Assembly (NCBI GenBank): GCA_016710385.1
Contig: JADJVX010000018.1
Location: 1-64,000, forward strand
DNA length: 64,000 nucleotides
Origin: Actinomycetales bacterium
Lineage (GTDB): Bacteria; Actinomycetota; Actinomycetes; Actinomycetales; Dermatophilaceae
Reading direction: 5' to 3'
Program-made: the position numbers and the translations under genes
Notes under the pieces: model-generated
The model's database searches: none
What the model was told of the DNA's origin: nothing
The model's input: the letters and a program-made list of their open reading frames with translations, nothing else
Part shown: positions 42,964 to 51,414 of the stretch, in pieces
Layout: every line of letters begins with the position of its first letter
How positions within the stretch are numbered: position 1 is the stretch's first letter

Positions 42964-44301
42964 ATGGACCGTCAGCAAGAGTTCGTCCTGCGCACCATCG
43001 AAGAACGGGACATCCGGTTTGTCCGGCTGTGGTTCACCGATGTCGTCGGCGCACTCAAGTCGGTCGCTATCGCGCCCGCCGAGTTGGAGGGCGCGTTCGC
43101 CGAGGGAATCGGCTTCGACGGGTCGGCCATCGAGGGCTTCGCCCGGGTCTATGAGGCCGACATGCTGGCCAAGCCCGACCCGGCGACCTTCCAGGTGCTG
43201 CCCTGGCGCGGAGAGAACCCCGGCACGGCGCGGATGTTCTGCGACCTGCTCACCCCCGACGGGCAGCCGAGCTTCGCCGACTCCCGACATGTGCTGCGGC
43301 GAGCGCTGGCCAAAGCGGCCGACCTGGGCTTCACCTTCTACACCCACCCGGAGATCGAGTTCTTCCTGTTGCGCCCGCAGCAGGGCAAGCGGGTCAAACC
43401 GGTGCCGGTCGACCACGCGGGCTACTTCGACCACGTCCCGCACGGCACCGCCCACGACTTCCGCCGGGCGGCGATCACCCTGCTGGAGAACATGGGCATC
43501 TCGGTGGAATACAGCCACCACGAGGGCGCTCCCGGCCAGAACGAAATCGACCTGCGCTATGCCGATGCGCTGTCGACCGCCGACAACATCATGACCTTCC
43601 GCACCGTCGTCAAAGAGGTGGCCCTCGAGCAAGGCGTCCAGGCGTCGTTCATGCCCAAGCCGTTCGGGCAGTTCCCGGGATCGGGGATGCACACCCATCT
43701 CAGCCTGTTCGAGGGTGATACCAATGCCTTCCACGAGGCCGGCGCGCCCTATCAACTCTCGCGGACCGGTCGGCAATTCATCGCCGGACTGTTGCGCCAC
43801 GGCGCCGAGATCACGGCGGTGACCAACCAGTGGGTCAACTCCTACAAGCGGCTCTGGGGTGGCGGCGAGGCACCGGCATACCTCACCTGGGGCCACAACA
43901 ACCGCTCGGCCATGATCCGGGTGCCGATGTACAAGCCCGACAAGGGCAACTCCACCCGCGTCGAGGTGCGCTCCATCGACTCGGCCTGCAACCCCTATCT
44001 GGCCTTCGCCGTGTTGCTGGCTGCTGGGCTCAAGGGCATCGAGGAGGGCTACGAGCTCCCCCCGGAGGCCGAGGACGATGTGTGGAGCCTCACCGACTCC
44101 GAGCGCCGCGCTATGGGGATTTCACCGCTGCCCTCATCGCTGGGTCGTGCGCTGGAGATCATGGAACGCAGCGAGCTCGTGGCCGAGACCCTCGGTGAGC
44201 ACGTGTTCGACTTCTTCCTGCGCAACAAGCGCGCGGAATGGCGCGAGTACCGCCAGGAGATCACGCAGTTCGAGCTCGACCGTTACCTCACTCAGCTCTG
44301 A
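42964..44301 (+). CDS. glnA2: Glutamine synthetase type I-alpha (GlnA2)
   Basis: 445 residues; same subfamily and neighbour as mycobacterial GlnA2. ATP-dependent ligation of ammonia to glutamate. Active-site motifs: FDGSAIEGFARVYE, PEIEFFLL, SGMHTHLSLFE (ammonia/glutamate site) and NPYLAFAVLLAAGLKGIE. At the position of the adenylylation loop the sequence is ELPPEAEDDVWSLTDSE, with Trp in place of the modifiable Tyr, so it should not be a GlnE substrate. ATG 42964; GlnE starts 11 bases after the stop, so the two form an operon. A GlnR half-box precedes it. Confidence 0.93.
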   Translation: MDRQQEFVLRTIEERDIRFVRLWFTDVVGALKSVAIAPAELEGAFAEGIGFDGSAIEGFARVYEADMLAKPDPATFQVLPWRGENPGTARMFCDLLTPDGQPSFADSRHVLRRALAKAADLGFTFYTHPEIEFFLLRPQQGKRVKPVPVDHAGYFDHVPHGTAHDFRRAAITLLENMGISVEYSHHEGAPGQNEIDLRYADALSTADNIMTFRTVVKEVALEQGVQASFMPKPFGQFPGSGMHTHLSLFEGDTNAFHEAGAPYQLSRTGRQFIAGLLRHGAEITAVTNQWVNSYKRLWGGGEAPAYLTWGHNNRSAMIRVPMYKPDKGNSTRVEVRSIDSACNPYLAFAVLLAAGLKGIEEGYELPPEAEDDVWSLTDSERRAMGISPLPSSLGRALEIMERSELVAETLGEHVFDFFLRNKRAEWREYRQEITQFELDRYLTQL

Positions 44302-44312
44302 CCGGGGCGAGT

Positions 44313-47300
44313 GTGCAGCGCTCTCACAGCTCCGGTGCCCACCTGGCCCGGCTCGGATTCGCCGAACCCGGGCGCAGCGCCGGCCTGCTCGCCGAGCGGG
44401 TGCTCACCGAGCTCATCGGCGAGGCCGGCGCCGACGACCTCGCCGAGCCGTTGTCGCGCGGCGCCGACCCCGACCTGGCGGTCCTCGGCCTGATCCGCCT
44501 GGTCGAAGCCACGCAGGCCCATCCCGAGGCACGCGCCGGGCTGGCCGACCTGCTGCGGTCCGACGACAAGCGCCGCCACCGGCTGCTTGTCACGCTCGGC
44601 GGTTCTCGGGCGTTGGTCGACCACCTGGCGACCCACCCGGAGCACTGGCGCGCCGCTGCCGATGCGACACCGCCGACGGCCGCCGACCTGCGCTCGGCGA
44701 TGACCGACGCCATCAGGGCTCACTACCGATCCGCCCCGGCCATCCCATCGGGTATGCCGTCGCGCAGCTACCCCCCGGCATACGACGTCTTGCGGGTGGA
44801 GTACCGCCGCCAGTTGCTTCGGATTGCCGCACTCGACCTGGCCACCCCCGACCCGGTCACCCATCTTCCCGTCGCAGCCGAGGCCCTGGCTCAGCTGGCC
44901 GAGGCCACCCTCGAGGCGGCTCTGCTCATCGCGCGGGAGGAGTTCGGTCCCGGTCATCAGGACTGTCGCTTGGCGATCATCGGCATGGGCAAGACCGGCG
45001 GTGGCGAACTCAACTACATCTCCGATGTCGATGTCATCTTCGTCGTCGAACCGGCCGACGGAGTGACCGAGGAGCGGGCCGTGGAGGTCGGGACGGTGCT
45101 GGCCGCCGCGACGATGAAGGCGTGCGGCTCCTCCACCGCCGAAGGCACCCTCTGGCCCGTCGATGCGGCGCTGCGGCCGGAGGGCAAGCAGGGTCCCTTG
45201 GTGCGCACCATTGCTAGCCACAAGGCCTACTACGAGCGCTGGGCCAAGACCTGGGAGTTCCAGGCGTTGCTCAAGGCATGGGTGTCGGCGGGCGACCTCG
45301 AGTTGGGCAAGGCCTACAAGGAAACCCTCAAACCGCTCATCTGGGGCGCCGCCGGCCGGGATAACTTCGTCGAGGACGTGCAGGCCATGCGCCGCCGCGT
45401 CGAGCAGCACGTGCCAGCAGCCGAGGCGGCCCGGCAGCTCAAGCTCGGCCCAGGTGGGCTGCGCGATGTGGAGTTCTCGGTGCAACTGCTGCAGTTGGTC
45501 CACGGGCGCACCGACGAGAGCTTGCGCTCGGCGACCACCCTGGAGGCCCTGCACGCGCTCGCCCGCGGCGGATACGTCGCTCGCGACGACGCTGCCACCC
45601 TCGACCGGGCCTACCGTCTGCTGCGCACGCTCGAGCACCGCATCCAGCTCTATCGGCTGCGGCGCACCCACCTCATGCCCACCGAGCCGGATGCCCTGCG
45701 GATCCTCGGGCGCGCGCTGGGGCTGGACGGCGATCCGGCTGCGGCCGTCGTCGCTGCCTGGCAGAGCCAGGCCCGCGAAGTCCGGCGCATCCATGAGCGG
45801 CTCTTCTACCGACCGCTGCTTGCCGCAGCCGCGCGGTTGTCCTCGGCCGAGACCTCGCTGAGCCCCGAGCAGGCGCGGGCACGGTTCGCGGCGTTGGGCT
45901 TCCGCGACCCGGCCGGTGCGATGCGTCATGTGGAGGCGCTCACCTTCGGCGTGTCGCGTCGGGCGGCCATTCAGCGCACCTTGCTGCCAGTCATGCTCGG
46001 GTGGTTCGCCGACGAGGCCGATCCCGACGCCGGGCTGCTCGCCTTCCGCCGGGTCAGCGACGAACTCGGCACGATCCACTGGTACCTCAAGATGCTGCGC
46101 GACGAGGGCAGCGCAGCAGAGCGCCTCGCGCATGTCCTGGGCCGCAGCCGGTATGCCGCAGAGCTGCTCATCCGCGCACCAGAGTCGGTCGCGATGTTCG
46201 GAGAGCCCGATGGGCTCGTCCCACGCACCGAGGCAGCCCTGACCCAGACCTTCCGCAGCGCGGCCGGCCGCCGAGACACCCCGAAGCGGGCCATGGCTTC
46301 CGTGGGGGCGCTGCGACGTCAGGAGATTCTCCGGGTCACCCTGGCCGACCTGCTCGGCGAAATCGACGTGACCCAGGTGGGCCGGGCCCTGTCCGACATC
46401 GCGGCGGCGACGATCGCCGCAGCCCTCGACATCGCGGGCGCAGCCGTGACCTCGGCTCAGGGTGGCGCCGTCGTCGACATGCTCGTCGTGGGGATGGGCA
46501 GCCTCGGAGGAGCCGAGCTCGGCTACGGCTCCGACGCCGACGTCATCATCGTCCACCGGCCGCATGCGGGCATTGCCGAGGACGTCGCGCAGCGGCAGGC
46601 CATCGCGATCGTGCAGGAACTGGTGCGTCTGGTGGCGGCCACCGGTCCAGATCCGCTCGTGCTCGACATCGACCTGCGCCCGGAGGGCAAGAACGGCCCG
46701 CTCTCGCGCAGCCTCACCTCCTATGCCGCCTACTACGACCGCTGGGCGCTCACCTGGGAGTTTCAGGCACTGCTCCGCGCCCGGCCGATCGCCGGCGATG
46801 CGGAGGTGGCGACGGCATACCTGGCCTTGATCGACCCGCTGCGTTGGCGGCACGGGGGGTTGACCGCGACCCAACTGCGCGAGGTCCGCACCATGAAAGC
46901 TCGCGTGGAAGCCGAGCGGCTGCCGCGGGGGGCCGATCCTCGCACCCACCTCAAACTCGGACGCGGCGGCCTGACCGACATCGAGTGGACCGTCCAGGCC
47001 CTCCAATTGCAGCACGCCGACAAGCACCCCGAGTTGCGCACCCCCAACACCGTGGCCGGCCTCGGTGCCGCCGCGCAGCTCGGCTTCGTCACGGCGGAGC
47101 AGGCCGAGACGCTCCTAGCGGCGTGGACTCAGGCAGCTCGGCTGCGTAACGCCGTCCTGCTCTGGAAGGGTCGCCCCGGGGACGCGGTCCCGGGGGATGT
47201 CCGCGAGGCCGATGGGGTGGGCCGCATCGTCGGGCGCGAGCCGGGCACCGGAGCGACGCTCACCGAGGCCTACCTCCGTCAGGCACGACGCGGCCGAGCC

Positions 47301-47333
47301 GTGGTCGACACGGTGTTCTACGGGCACGAGTAG
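44313..47333 (+). CDS. glnE: Glutamine synthetase adenylyltransferase/deadenylylase
   Basis: 1006 residues with two nucleotidyltransferase domains, the full bifunctional form. The N-terminal (deadenylylating) site shows GMGKTGGGELNYISDVDVIFV and the C-terminal (adenylylating) site GMGSLGGAELGYGSDADVIIVH, each followed by LRPEGKQGPL or LRPEGKNGPL and TWEFQALL. It controls GlnA1 activity by modifying a Tyr. Start GTG 44313 (VQRSHSSGAHLARLGF) is chosen from the gap after glnA2. Contains four copies of the iterated word. Confidence 0.95.
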   Translation: MQRSHSSGAHLARLGFAEPGRSAGLLAERVLTELIGEAGADDLAEPLSRGADPDLAVLGLIRLVEATQAHPEARAGLADLLRSDDKRRHRLLVTLGGSRALVDHLATHPEHWRAAADATPPTAADLRSAMTDAIRAHYRSAPAIPSGMPSRSYPPAYDVLRVEYRRQLLRIAALDLATPDPVTHLPVAAEALAQLAEATLEAALLIAREEFGPGHQDCRLAIIGMGKTGGGELNYISDVDVIFVVEPADGVTEERAVEVGTVLAAATMKACGSSTAEGTLWPVDAALRPEGKQGPLVRTIASHKAYYERWAKTWEFQALLKAWVSAGDLELGKAYKETLKPLIWGAAGRDNFVEDVQAMRRRVEQHVPAAEAARQLKLGPGGLRDVEFSVQLLQLVHGRTDESLRSATTLEALHALARGGYVARDDAATLDRAYRLLRTLEHRIQLYRLRRTHLMPTEPDALRILGRALGLDGDPAAAVVAAWQSQAREVRRIHERLFYRPLLAAAARLSSAETSLSPEQARARFAALGFRDPAGAMRHVEALTFGVSRRAAIQRTLLPVMLGWFADEADPDAGLLAFRRVSDELGTIHWYLKMLRDEGSAAERLAHVLGRSRYAAELLIRAPESVAMFGEPDGLVPRTEAALTQTFRSAAGRRDTPKRAMASVGALRRQEILRVTLADLLGEIDVTQVGRALSDIAAATIAAALDIAGAAVTSAQGGAVVDMLVVGMGSLGGAELGYGSDADVIIVHRPHAGIAEDVAQRQAIAIVQELVRLVAATGPDPLVLDIDLRPEGKNGPLSRSLTSYAAYYDRWALTWEFQALLRARPIAGDAEVATAYLALIDPLRWRHGGLTATQLREVRTMKARVEAERLPRGADPRTHLKLGRGGLTDIEWTVQALQLQHADKHPELRTPNTVAGLGAAAQLGFVTAEQAETLLAAWTQAARLRNAVLLWKGRPGDAVPGDVREADGVGRIVGREPGTGATLTEAYLRQARRGRAVVDTVFYGHE

Positions 47334-47369
47334 TTCCCCCGCAGCGTGGGGGAGACGAGAGGGCCGGGG

Positions 47370-48041
47370 ATGTGGTTCCCTAGGCCCGTGACCATCACCG
47401 TGTTCCTCCTGGACGACCACGAGATCGTGCGCCGAGGGCTGCGCGAACTCCTCGAGCTCTCCGGCGACATCGAGGTCATCGGCGAATCCGGGTCGGCTCT
47501 CGAGGCCGAGCGCCGCATTCCGGCGCTGCGCCCTGCTGTGTCGGTGCTCGACGCCCGCCTGCCCGACGGTTCGGGCATCGACGTATGCCGTGCGGTCCGG
47601 GCCGTCGACCCCGGCCTGCGGGCTCTCATCCTCACCTCCTACGACGACGAGCAGGCCTTGCGGGCGGCAGTCCTGGCCGGCGCATCCGGCTACGTCCTCA
47701 AGGACATCAAGGGCAACGACCTCGTGGCAGCGATCCGGCGGGTTGCCGCCGGGGAGCAACTCATCGCCTCCGACGTTGTCGCCCGGGTGCGCTCCAGCCT
47801 GACCGAGACGAGCGTCGACCCGCGTCTGCGATCGCTCACTCCGCAGGAGCGTCGCATTCTCGAACACATTGCCGAGGGTTTGACCAATCGGCAGATCGCT
47901 GACGACATGTTCCTCGCCGAGAAGACCGTGAAGAACTACGTCACCTCAATCCTGGACAAATTGGGCATGGATAGTCGCACTCAGGCAGCGGTGTATGCGG
48001 CGACTCACCCGATGCGCAAGGGCTCGCGGCGGGCTCCCTGA
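47370..48041 (+). CDS. NarL/LuxR-type response regulator, DosR/DevR-like
   Basis: 223 residues. Receiver domain: VFLLDDHEIVRRGL, phosphoacceptor Asp in SVLDARLPDGSG and Thr/Lys region LILTSYDDE...YVLKDIKG. C-terminal HTH: LTPQERRILEHIAEGLTNRQIADDMFLAEKTVKNYVTSILDKLG. The LxxEKTVKNYVTSIL recognition helix and overall spacing are those of DosR/DevR, the hypoxia regulator. Two genes downstream is a DosS-like kinase, and a DosR-type box precedes the gene between them. ATG 47370 has GAGAGGG upstream; GTG 47388 is an alternative closer to DosR homologs. Confidence 0.87.
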   Translation: MWFPRPVTITVFLLDDHEIVRRGLRELLELSGDIEVIGESGSALEAERRIPALRPAVSVLDARLPDGSGIDVCRAVRAVDPGLRALILTSYDDEQALRAAVLAGASGYVLKDIKGNDLVAAIRRVAAGEQLIASDVVARVRSSLTETSVDPRLRSLTPQERRILEHIAEGLTNRQIADDMFLAEKTVKNYVTSILDKLGMDSRTQAAVYAATHPMRKGSRRAP

Positions 48042-48043
48042 CT

Positions 48044-48063
48044 TCGGGGACCTTTGGCCCTGA
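48044..48063 (+). promoter_or_regulatory. DosR-type box upstream of universal stress gene
   Basis: TCGGGGACCTTTGGCCCTGA: the core GGGACCTTTGGCCC fits the palindromic DosR/DevR consensus (GGGACTWWNGTCCC-like). It is centred about 43 bases before GTG 48097, suitable for activation, and lies directly after the DosR-like gene. Confidence 0.6.
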
Positions 48064-48096
48064 CGGCTTTGGGAGGGCCCGAAGCACGATTCAGGC

Positions 48097-48519
48097 GTGA
48101 GCATCGTGCGGTCGCACTCAGCGATTCCGTACCGGCCGGGCCAGTCTGGGGATGTCGTGGCCGGGCTGCTCAACGACGGTCGCGCCGAAGCCGTGGCGCG
48201 CGTCGCGGTCGCCGAGGCCCAGCGTCGGGGGGCGCGATTGCGGTTCGTCCAGGTCGTCGATCAGGACGTGACCCCCGAAGAGCGCGCCGACGCCGACCAA
48301 GCGACCTTCCGGGCGGCAGTGCGCGCGCTGCGTGGCTACCGCGGGATTCCGTGCCGCTTCGAGGTCGTCACGGGCGACCCGACCGACACCCTGGTCGACC
48401 TGGCCCGATCGGCAGCCGCACTCATCGTGGGCGCCGACGATTCACCGCGCAGCCTGGCCTTGCGGATCGCCACCCTGGTGTCCTGCCCGGTCGTGGCGGT
48501 GCCGGTCCAAGCCGCCTGA
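48097..48519 (+). CDS. Universal stress protein family
   Basis: 140-residue UspA-fold protein. It starts at GTG with an N-terminal IPYRPGQSGDVVAGLLND stretch, then EAVARVAVAEAQRRGARLRFVQVVD, and ends with VVTGDPTDTLVDLARSAAALIVGADDSPRSLALRIATLVSCPVVAVP, whose G-2x-G-9x-G ATP pattern is degenerate. It lies between the DosR-like and DosS-like genes; in mycobacteria many Usp genes belong to the DosR regulon, and the box upstream supports this. Confidence 0.82.
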   Translation: MSIVRSHSAIPYRPGQSGDVVAGLLNDGRAEAVARVAVAEAQRRGARLRFVQVVDQDVTPEERADADQATFRAAVRALRGYRGIPCRFEVVTGDPTDTLVDLARSAAALIVGADDSPRSLALRIATLVSCPVVAVPVQAA

Positions 48520-48559
48520 CCGGACCGCCGGGGCGCACGCACGGCATACCATCGGCTGC

Positions 48560-50116
48560 GTGACTCCCACGTCCATGCTGCGGCTCCCACGCTCCACCGA
48601 CGCCGTGGCCACTCTCCTGGACGCCGTGCTCGCCGTCGGCTCGGAACTCGACCTCGACGTGCTGCTGCCGCGGCTGGTGCGCAGCGCCTGTTATCTCGTC
48701 GGTGCGCGCTACGGATCGCTGGGCATCCTGCGCCAGGACGCCTCGGGGATCGCCGAAAGCGTGACCGACGGCCTCAACCCCGACGACCTTGGCCTGCTCG
48801 GCGTGATGTCGTCTCTTGACGTGCCGGTGATGGTGCGCGGCCAGGCCTTCGGGATGCTGTCGCTGGCCGACAAGGTCGGCGGGTTGGACTTCACCGAGGA
48901 TGACCAGGACCTCGTGCAGGCGCTCGCCGGCGCGGCCGGGATGGCCATCGACAATGCGCGGATGCTGGAGGAGACCCGGCGGCAGCAGCAGTGGTCCGAG
49001 GCGATCAGCGAGATGAGCCAGGCCCTGCTCTCCGGCCAGGACGAGCGTGAGGCCCTCGGCCTGCTGGTCTCCCGAGCCTGCTCGGCGGCCCAGGCCGACC
49101 TCGCGGCGATCGCCCTCGTGGGGCAGGACGGGGCGCTGGTCATCGAGGCGGCCACCGGCGTCAACGCGCGGGCCGGATCGATCGTCGGCACGCCTCTCAC
49201 GGAGCCGCACTGGTTGGCGGTGCTCGAAAGCGGCGAGCCGCTGCTGCTCGTCTCGAACGAGGGCGAGACTGCCGCGGACCCGTCGGCCGGGCTGCTGCGG
49301 GCGGCCAGCGGGCTGGAGGCGCACGGCCAGACCGCCCTCGTGCCGATGAGTGTCGGCCTCGGGCATATCGGGCTGCTCGTCGTCGCCTGGGCTGGTGACG
49401 AAGGGCGGGTCGCCTACGACTCCGCCGAGCCGCTCAAACAGTATGCCGACCAGGCCGCGGTGACCCTGACGGCCTCCAGCGCCCAGCGGGACCGGGCGCG
49501 CATGGAGGTCTTGGAAGACCGAGAGCGCATCGCCCGCGACATGCACGACGTCGTCATCCAACGACTGTTCGCGACCGGGCTCGGCCTGCAGTCGGCCGCC
49601 CGGGTCGCCGGTCACCCCTATGTCCAGAACCGGCTGGCCGAGGCCGTCGACGAGTTGGACCTCGCGATCAAGGACATCAGGCGGATGATCTTCGCCCTGC
49701 ATCAGCCGGCCACGGTGCCCTTGGACGAGGAGGTGCGTGAGCTTGCCCTGGGGTTCCGGGCGCCGCTCGGTTTTGCCCCGATCGTCGCGGTGACCGGTGA
49801 GGTCGATGCGGTGGCCGAGGAGCTGCGGATGGACCTGCTCGCGGTCATCCGGGAGGCGCTGTCCAATGTCGCCCGCCATGCCCAGGCTCAGCGGGTGCTC
49901 GTCGATGTGGTCATTGACCGGTCGGTAGTGCGCATCGGTGTCGAGGACGACGGCGTGGGCTTCACCGAGACCGGACGCCGCAGCGGGCTGGGCAACCTGC
50001 AGGAACGGGCTGCTCACCACGGCGGCACGATGATGCTCATCTCTCCGGTGGGTGTGCTGGGTGGCACCCGCTTGGACTGGGAGGTCCCGCTGGGGGCCAG
50101 CGAGTCCCAAGGCTGA
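48560..50116 (+). CDS. GAF-domain sensor histidine kinase, DosS/DevS-like with shortened GAF1
   Basis: 518 residues from GTG 48560 (ATG 48575 possible). Order: GAF1 (LDLDVLLPRLVRSACYLVGARYGSLG ... FTEDDQDLVQALAGAAGMAIDNARM), GAF2 (about residues 150-300), HisKA_3 with ERIARDMHDVVIQRLFATGLGLQ (phospho-His), HATPase with REALSNVARHA and GVEDDGVGF. This is the DosS/DosT layout. GAF1 lacks the ~35-residue segment that in DosS contains the heme ligand His149 (PPYHPPM): GLLG is followed almost directly by DVPVMVRGQAFGMLSL. Heme-based oxygen or CO sensing is therefore unlikely; partner of the response regulator at 47370. Confidence 0.87.
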   Translation: MTPTSMLRLPRSTDAVATLLDAVLAVGSELDLDVLLPRLVRSACYLVGARYGSLGILRQDASGIAESVTDGLNPDDLGLLGVMSSLDVPVMVRGQAFGMLSLADKVGGLDFTEDDQDLVQALAGAAGMAIDNARMLEETRRQQQWSEAISEMSQALLSGQDEREALGLLVSRACSAAQADLAAIALVGQDGALVIEAATGVNARAGSIVGTPLTEPHWLAVLESGEPLLLVSNEGETAADPSAGLLRAASGLEAHGQTALVPMSVGLGHIGLLVVAWAGDEGRVAYDSAEPLKQYADQAAVTLTASSAQRDRARMEVLEDRERIARDMHDVVIQRLFATGLGLQSAARVAGHPYVQNRLAEAVDELDLAIKDIRRMIFALHQPATVPLDEEVRELALGFRAPLGFAPIVAVTGEVDAVAEELRMDLLAVIREALSNVARHAQAQRVLVDVVIDRSVVRIGVEDDGVGFTETGRRSGLGNLQERAAHHGGTMMLISPVGVLGGTRLDWEVPLGASESQG

Positions 50117-50172
50117 GCGGCCACGTGCCGGCGTGATCATCCAGGCACTCGGCCACGCACTCGGCCACCGGC

Positions 50173-50188
50173 ATACCTCCGGGGGTAT
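50173..50188. promoter_or_regulatory. CsoR/CstR-type operator at rhodanese promoter
   Basis: ATACCTCCGGGGGTAT: nearly symmetric G-tract palindrome of the CsoR/CstR family type (ATACCC...GGGTAT). It ends four bases before the -10 element of the rhodanese gene, thus covering the -35 region. Confidence 0.55.
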
Positions 50189-50192
50189 CCGC

Positions 50193-50198
50193 TAGGCT
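50193..50198 (+). promoter_or_regulatory. -10 element of rhodanese gene (leaderless)
   Basis: TAGGCT followed by six bases and ATG 50205. Confidence 0.5.
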
Positions 50199-50204
50199 GG
50201 CCGA

Positions 50205-50648
50205 ATGATGCGCCGTGCTGCCACCTTTGCCCTCGCTCTCCTCGTATCCAGCGCCGTGACCGCGTGCAGCGGCTCGTCCAGCTCGGGCGGCTCACTCGGC
50301 TCCGTCACGGCCGCTGCGGCCGCCCCGGCCAAGGGTGCGACCCTCGACGCGGCGGCCTTCGCTGCAGCGCTCCAGCGCCCGGGCACCGTGGTCCTCGACG
50401 TGCGCACGGCCGCGGAGTTCGCCGACGGCCACCTGCCCGCAGCGATCAACATCGACGTCAACGCAGCGGACTTCTCCACCAAGGTCGGCGCGCTGGACAA
50501 GAACGTTCCGTATGCCGTGTACTGCCGCAGCGGCAACCGCTCGGCCACCGCGCTGCGCGTCATGGAAGGGTTGGGCTTCACGGGGGCCTACCATCTCGGC
50601 GGCGGCATCGGCGCGTGGACCGCTGCTGGCGGGCCGACCACGAAGTAG
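50205..50648 (+). CDS. Rhodanese-domain lipoprotein
   Basis: 147 residues. The signal peptide MMRRAATFALALLVSSAVTACSG ends in a lipobox (VTAC), then a Ser/Gly/Ala linker and a single rhodanese domain: TVVLDVRTAAEFADGHLPAAINID and the active-site loop YAVYCRSGNRSATALRVM with catalytic Cys. It acts outside the cytoplasm as a sulfurtransferase or sulfide/persulfide handling protein. Leaderless, with a CsoR/CstR-like operator directly upstream; rhodaneses are common members of CstR (persulfide) regulons. Convergent with the ferritin-like gene, which has a similar operator. Confidence 0.88.
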   Translation: MMRRAATFALALLVSSAVTACSGSSSSGGSLGSVTAAAAAPAKGATLDAAAFAAALQRPGTVVLDVRTAAEFADGHLPAAINIDVNAADFSTKVGALDKNVPYAVYCRSGNRSATALRVMEGLGFTGAYHLGGGIGAWTAAGGPTTK

Positions 50649-50708
50649 GCCCCCGGTGCTGGGCGGTGAGCTCCAATCGTGGCCTCGAGTCCGGCGTCGG
50701 GCACCCGC

Positions 50709-51318
50709 TCAGTGCAGCCCGAGCTCGGTCAACTGAGCTGCGGTCAGGGCCCCTCCCGATGCTGCGGCGGCGCGGAAGGCCGGCAGGTGCATGTCGGCCG
50801 ACGCGCGCCGCAGGTTGGTGAAGACGCGGGTCAGGCCCGGGTCGCCGGAAACCGCCGCGAGGAGCGTGTCGTAGAGCGCGACGTTGGCGACCTCCCCGTC
50901 GGCCCAGGCCTGCGCCGCGGCCGCCAGGGTGGCCGGAGCGGCGACCCGGCCGAGGTAAGGGGTGGGGGGTGGGGTAACGCCCAGGCGCTGCAACTGGCGC
51001 GTCAGGGCGTCGATGTGCCGCTGCTCGGCAGCCTGGATCGTTGCGTAGGGCTCGACCTGCCCGAACGCATCGAGCACCGCGGTATACGAGGCGGCTGCGG
51101 CATATTCGCCGTCAGGTCCCATGAGGGGCTGCCCAGGCTGCCGCTGCCAGCGGTGCCGTCGGCGTCGCCGGGATAGGCGGGGGCGCCGAGGAGCTGGGGC
51201 TGGTGCTCGGATCGGCTGGTGACGTCGATGTCGTTGCACAACCGGTCAGGCCCACGGCCAGCGCGAAAGTCGCGAGGGCGCTGACGATGGCTTGACGATG
51301 GCTTCGAATAATACCCAT
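50709..51318 (-). CDS. DUF2202-like ferritin-fold lipoprotein, one frameshift
   Basis: About 200 residues when one extra base in a CCCC run (51125-51128) is removed. N-terminal lipoprotein signal MGIIRSHRQAIVSALATFALAVGLTGCATT, then Ser/Pro linker, then a helical domain with candidate di-metal ligands in GPDGEYAAAASY, AAEQRHIDALTRQL, WADGEVANVALYDTLL and ADMHLPAF. This is the ferritin-like pattern of DUF2202 proteins. ATG 51318 is inside a CsoR-type operator and is probably leaderless (CATGAT -10). Role is perhaps extracytoplasmic metal or oxidant handling; inferred from the operator and fold only. Confidence 0.75.
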
Positions 51319-51326
51319 GGGGGTAT
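51311..51326. promoter_or_regulatory. CsoR-type operator overlapping the start of the ferritin-like gene
   Basis: ATACCCATGGGGGTAT: perfect six-base arms ATACCC/GGGTAT. On the minus strand it lies between the -10 (CATGAT, 51325-51330) and codon 3 and contains the start codon itself, so a bound repressor would block the transcription start. Confidence 0.55.
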
Positions 51327-51401
51327 CATGCCCAGACGTGCATGATGCTTTCGCTGTGCCTCGCGTGAAGCTTCCGTGTCGGTGGGCGAAGCCGCGCTCG
51401 C

Positions 51402-51407
51402 TAAGGT
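51402..51407 (+). promoter_or_regulatory. -10 element of EamA transporter gene (leaderless)
   Basis: TAAGGT followed by seven bases and GTG 51415. Confidence 0.45.
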
Positions 51408-51414
51408 CACCCCT

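Noticed and set aside
48332..48559. Upstream extension of the DosS-like kinase
   Set aside because: It would overlap the universal stress gene for over 180 bases; GTG 48560 fits kinase N-termini better.
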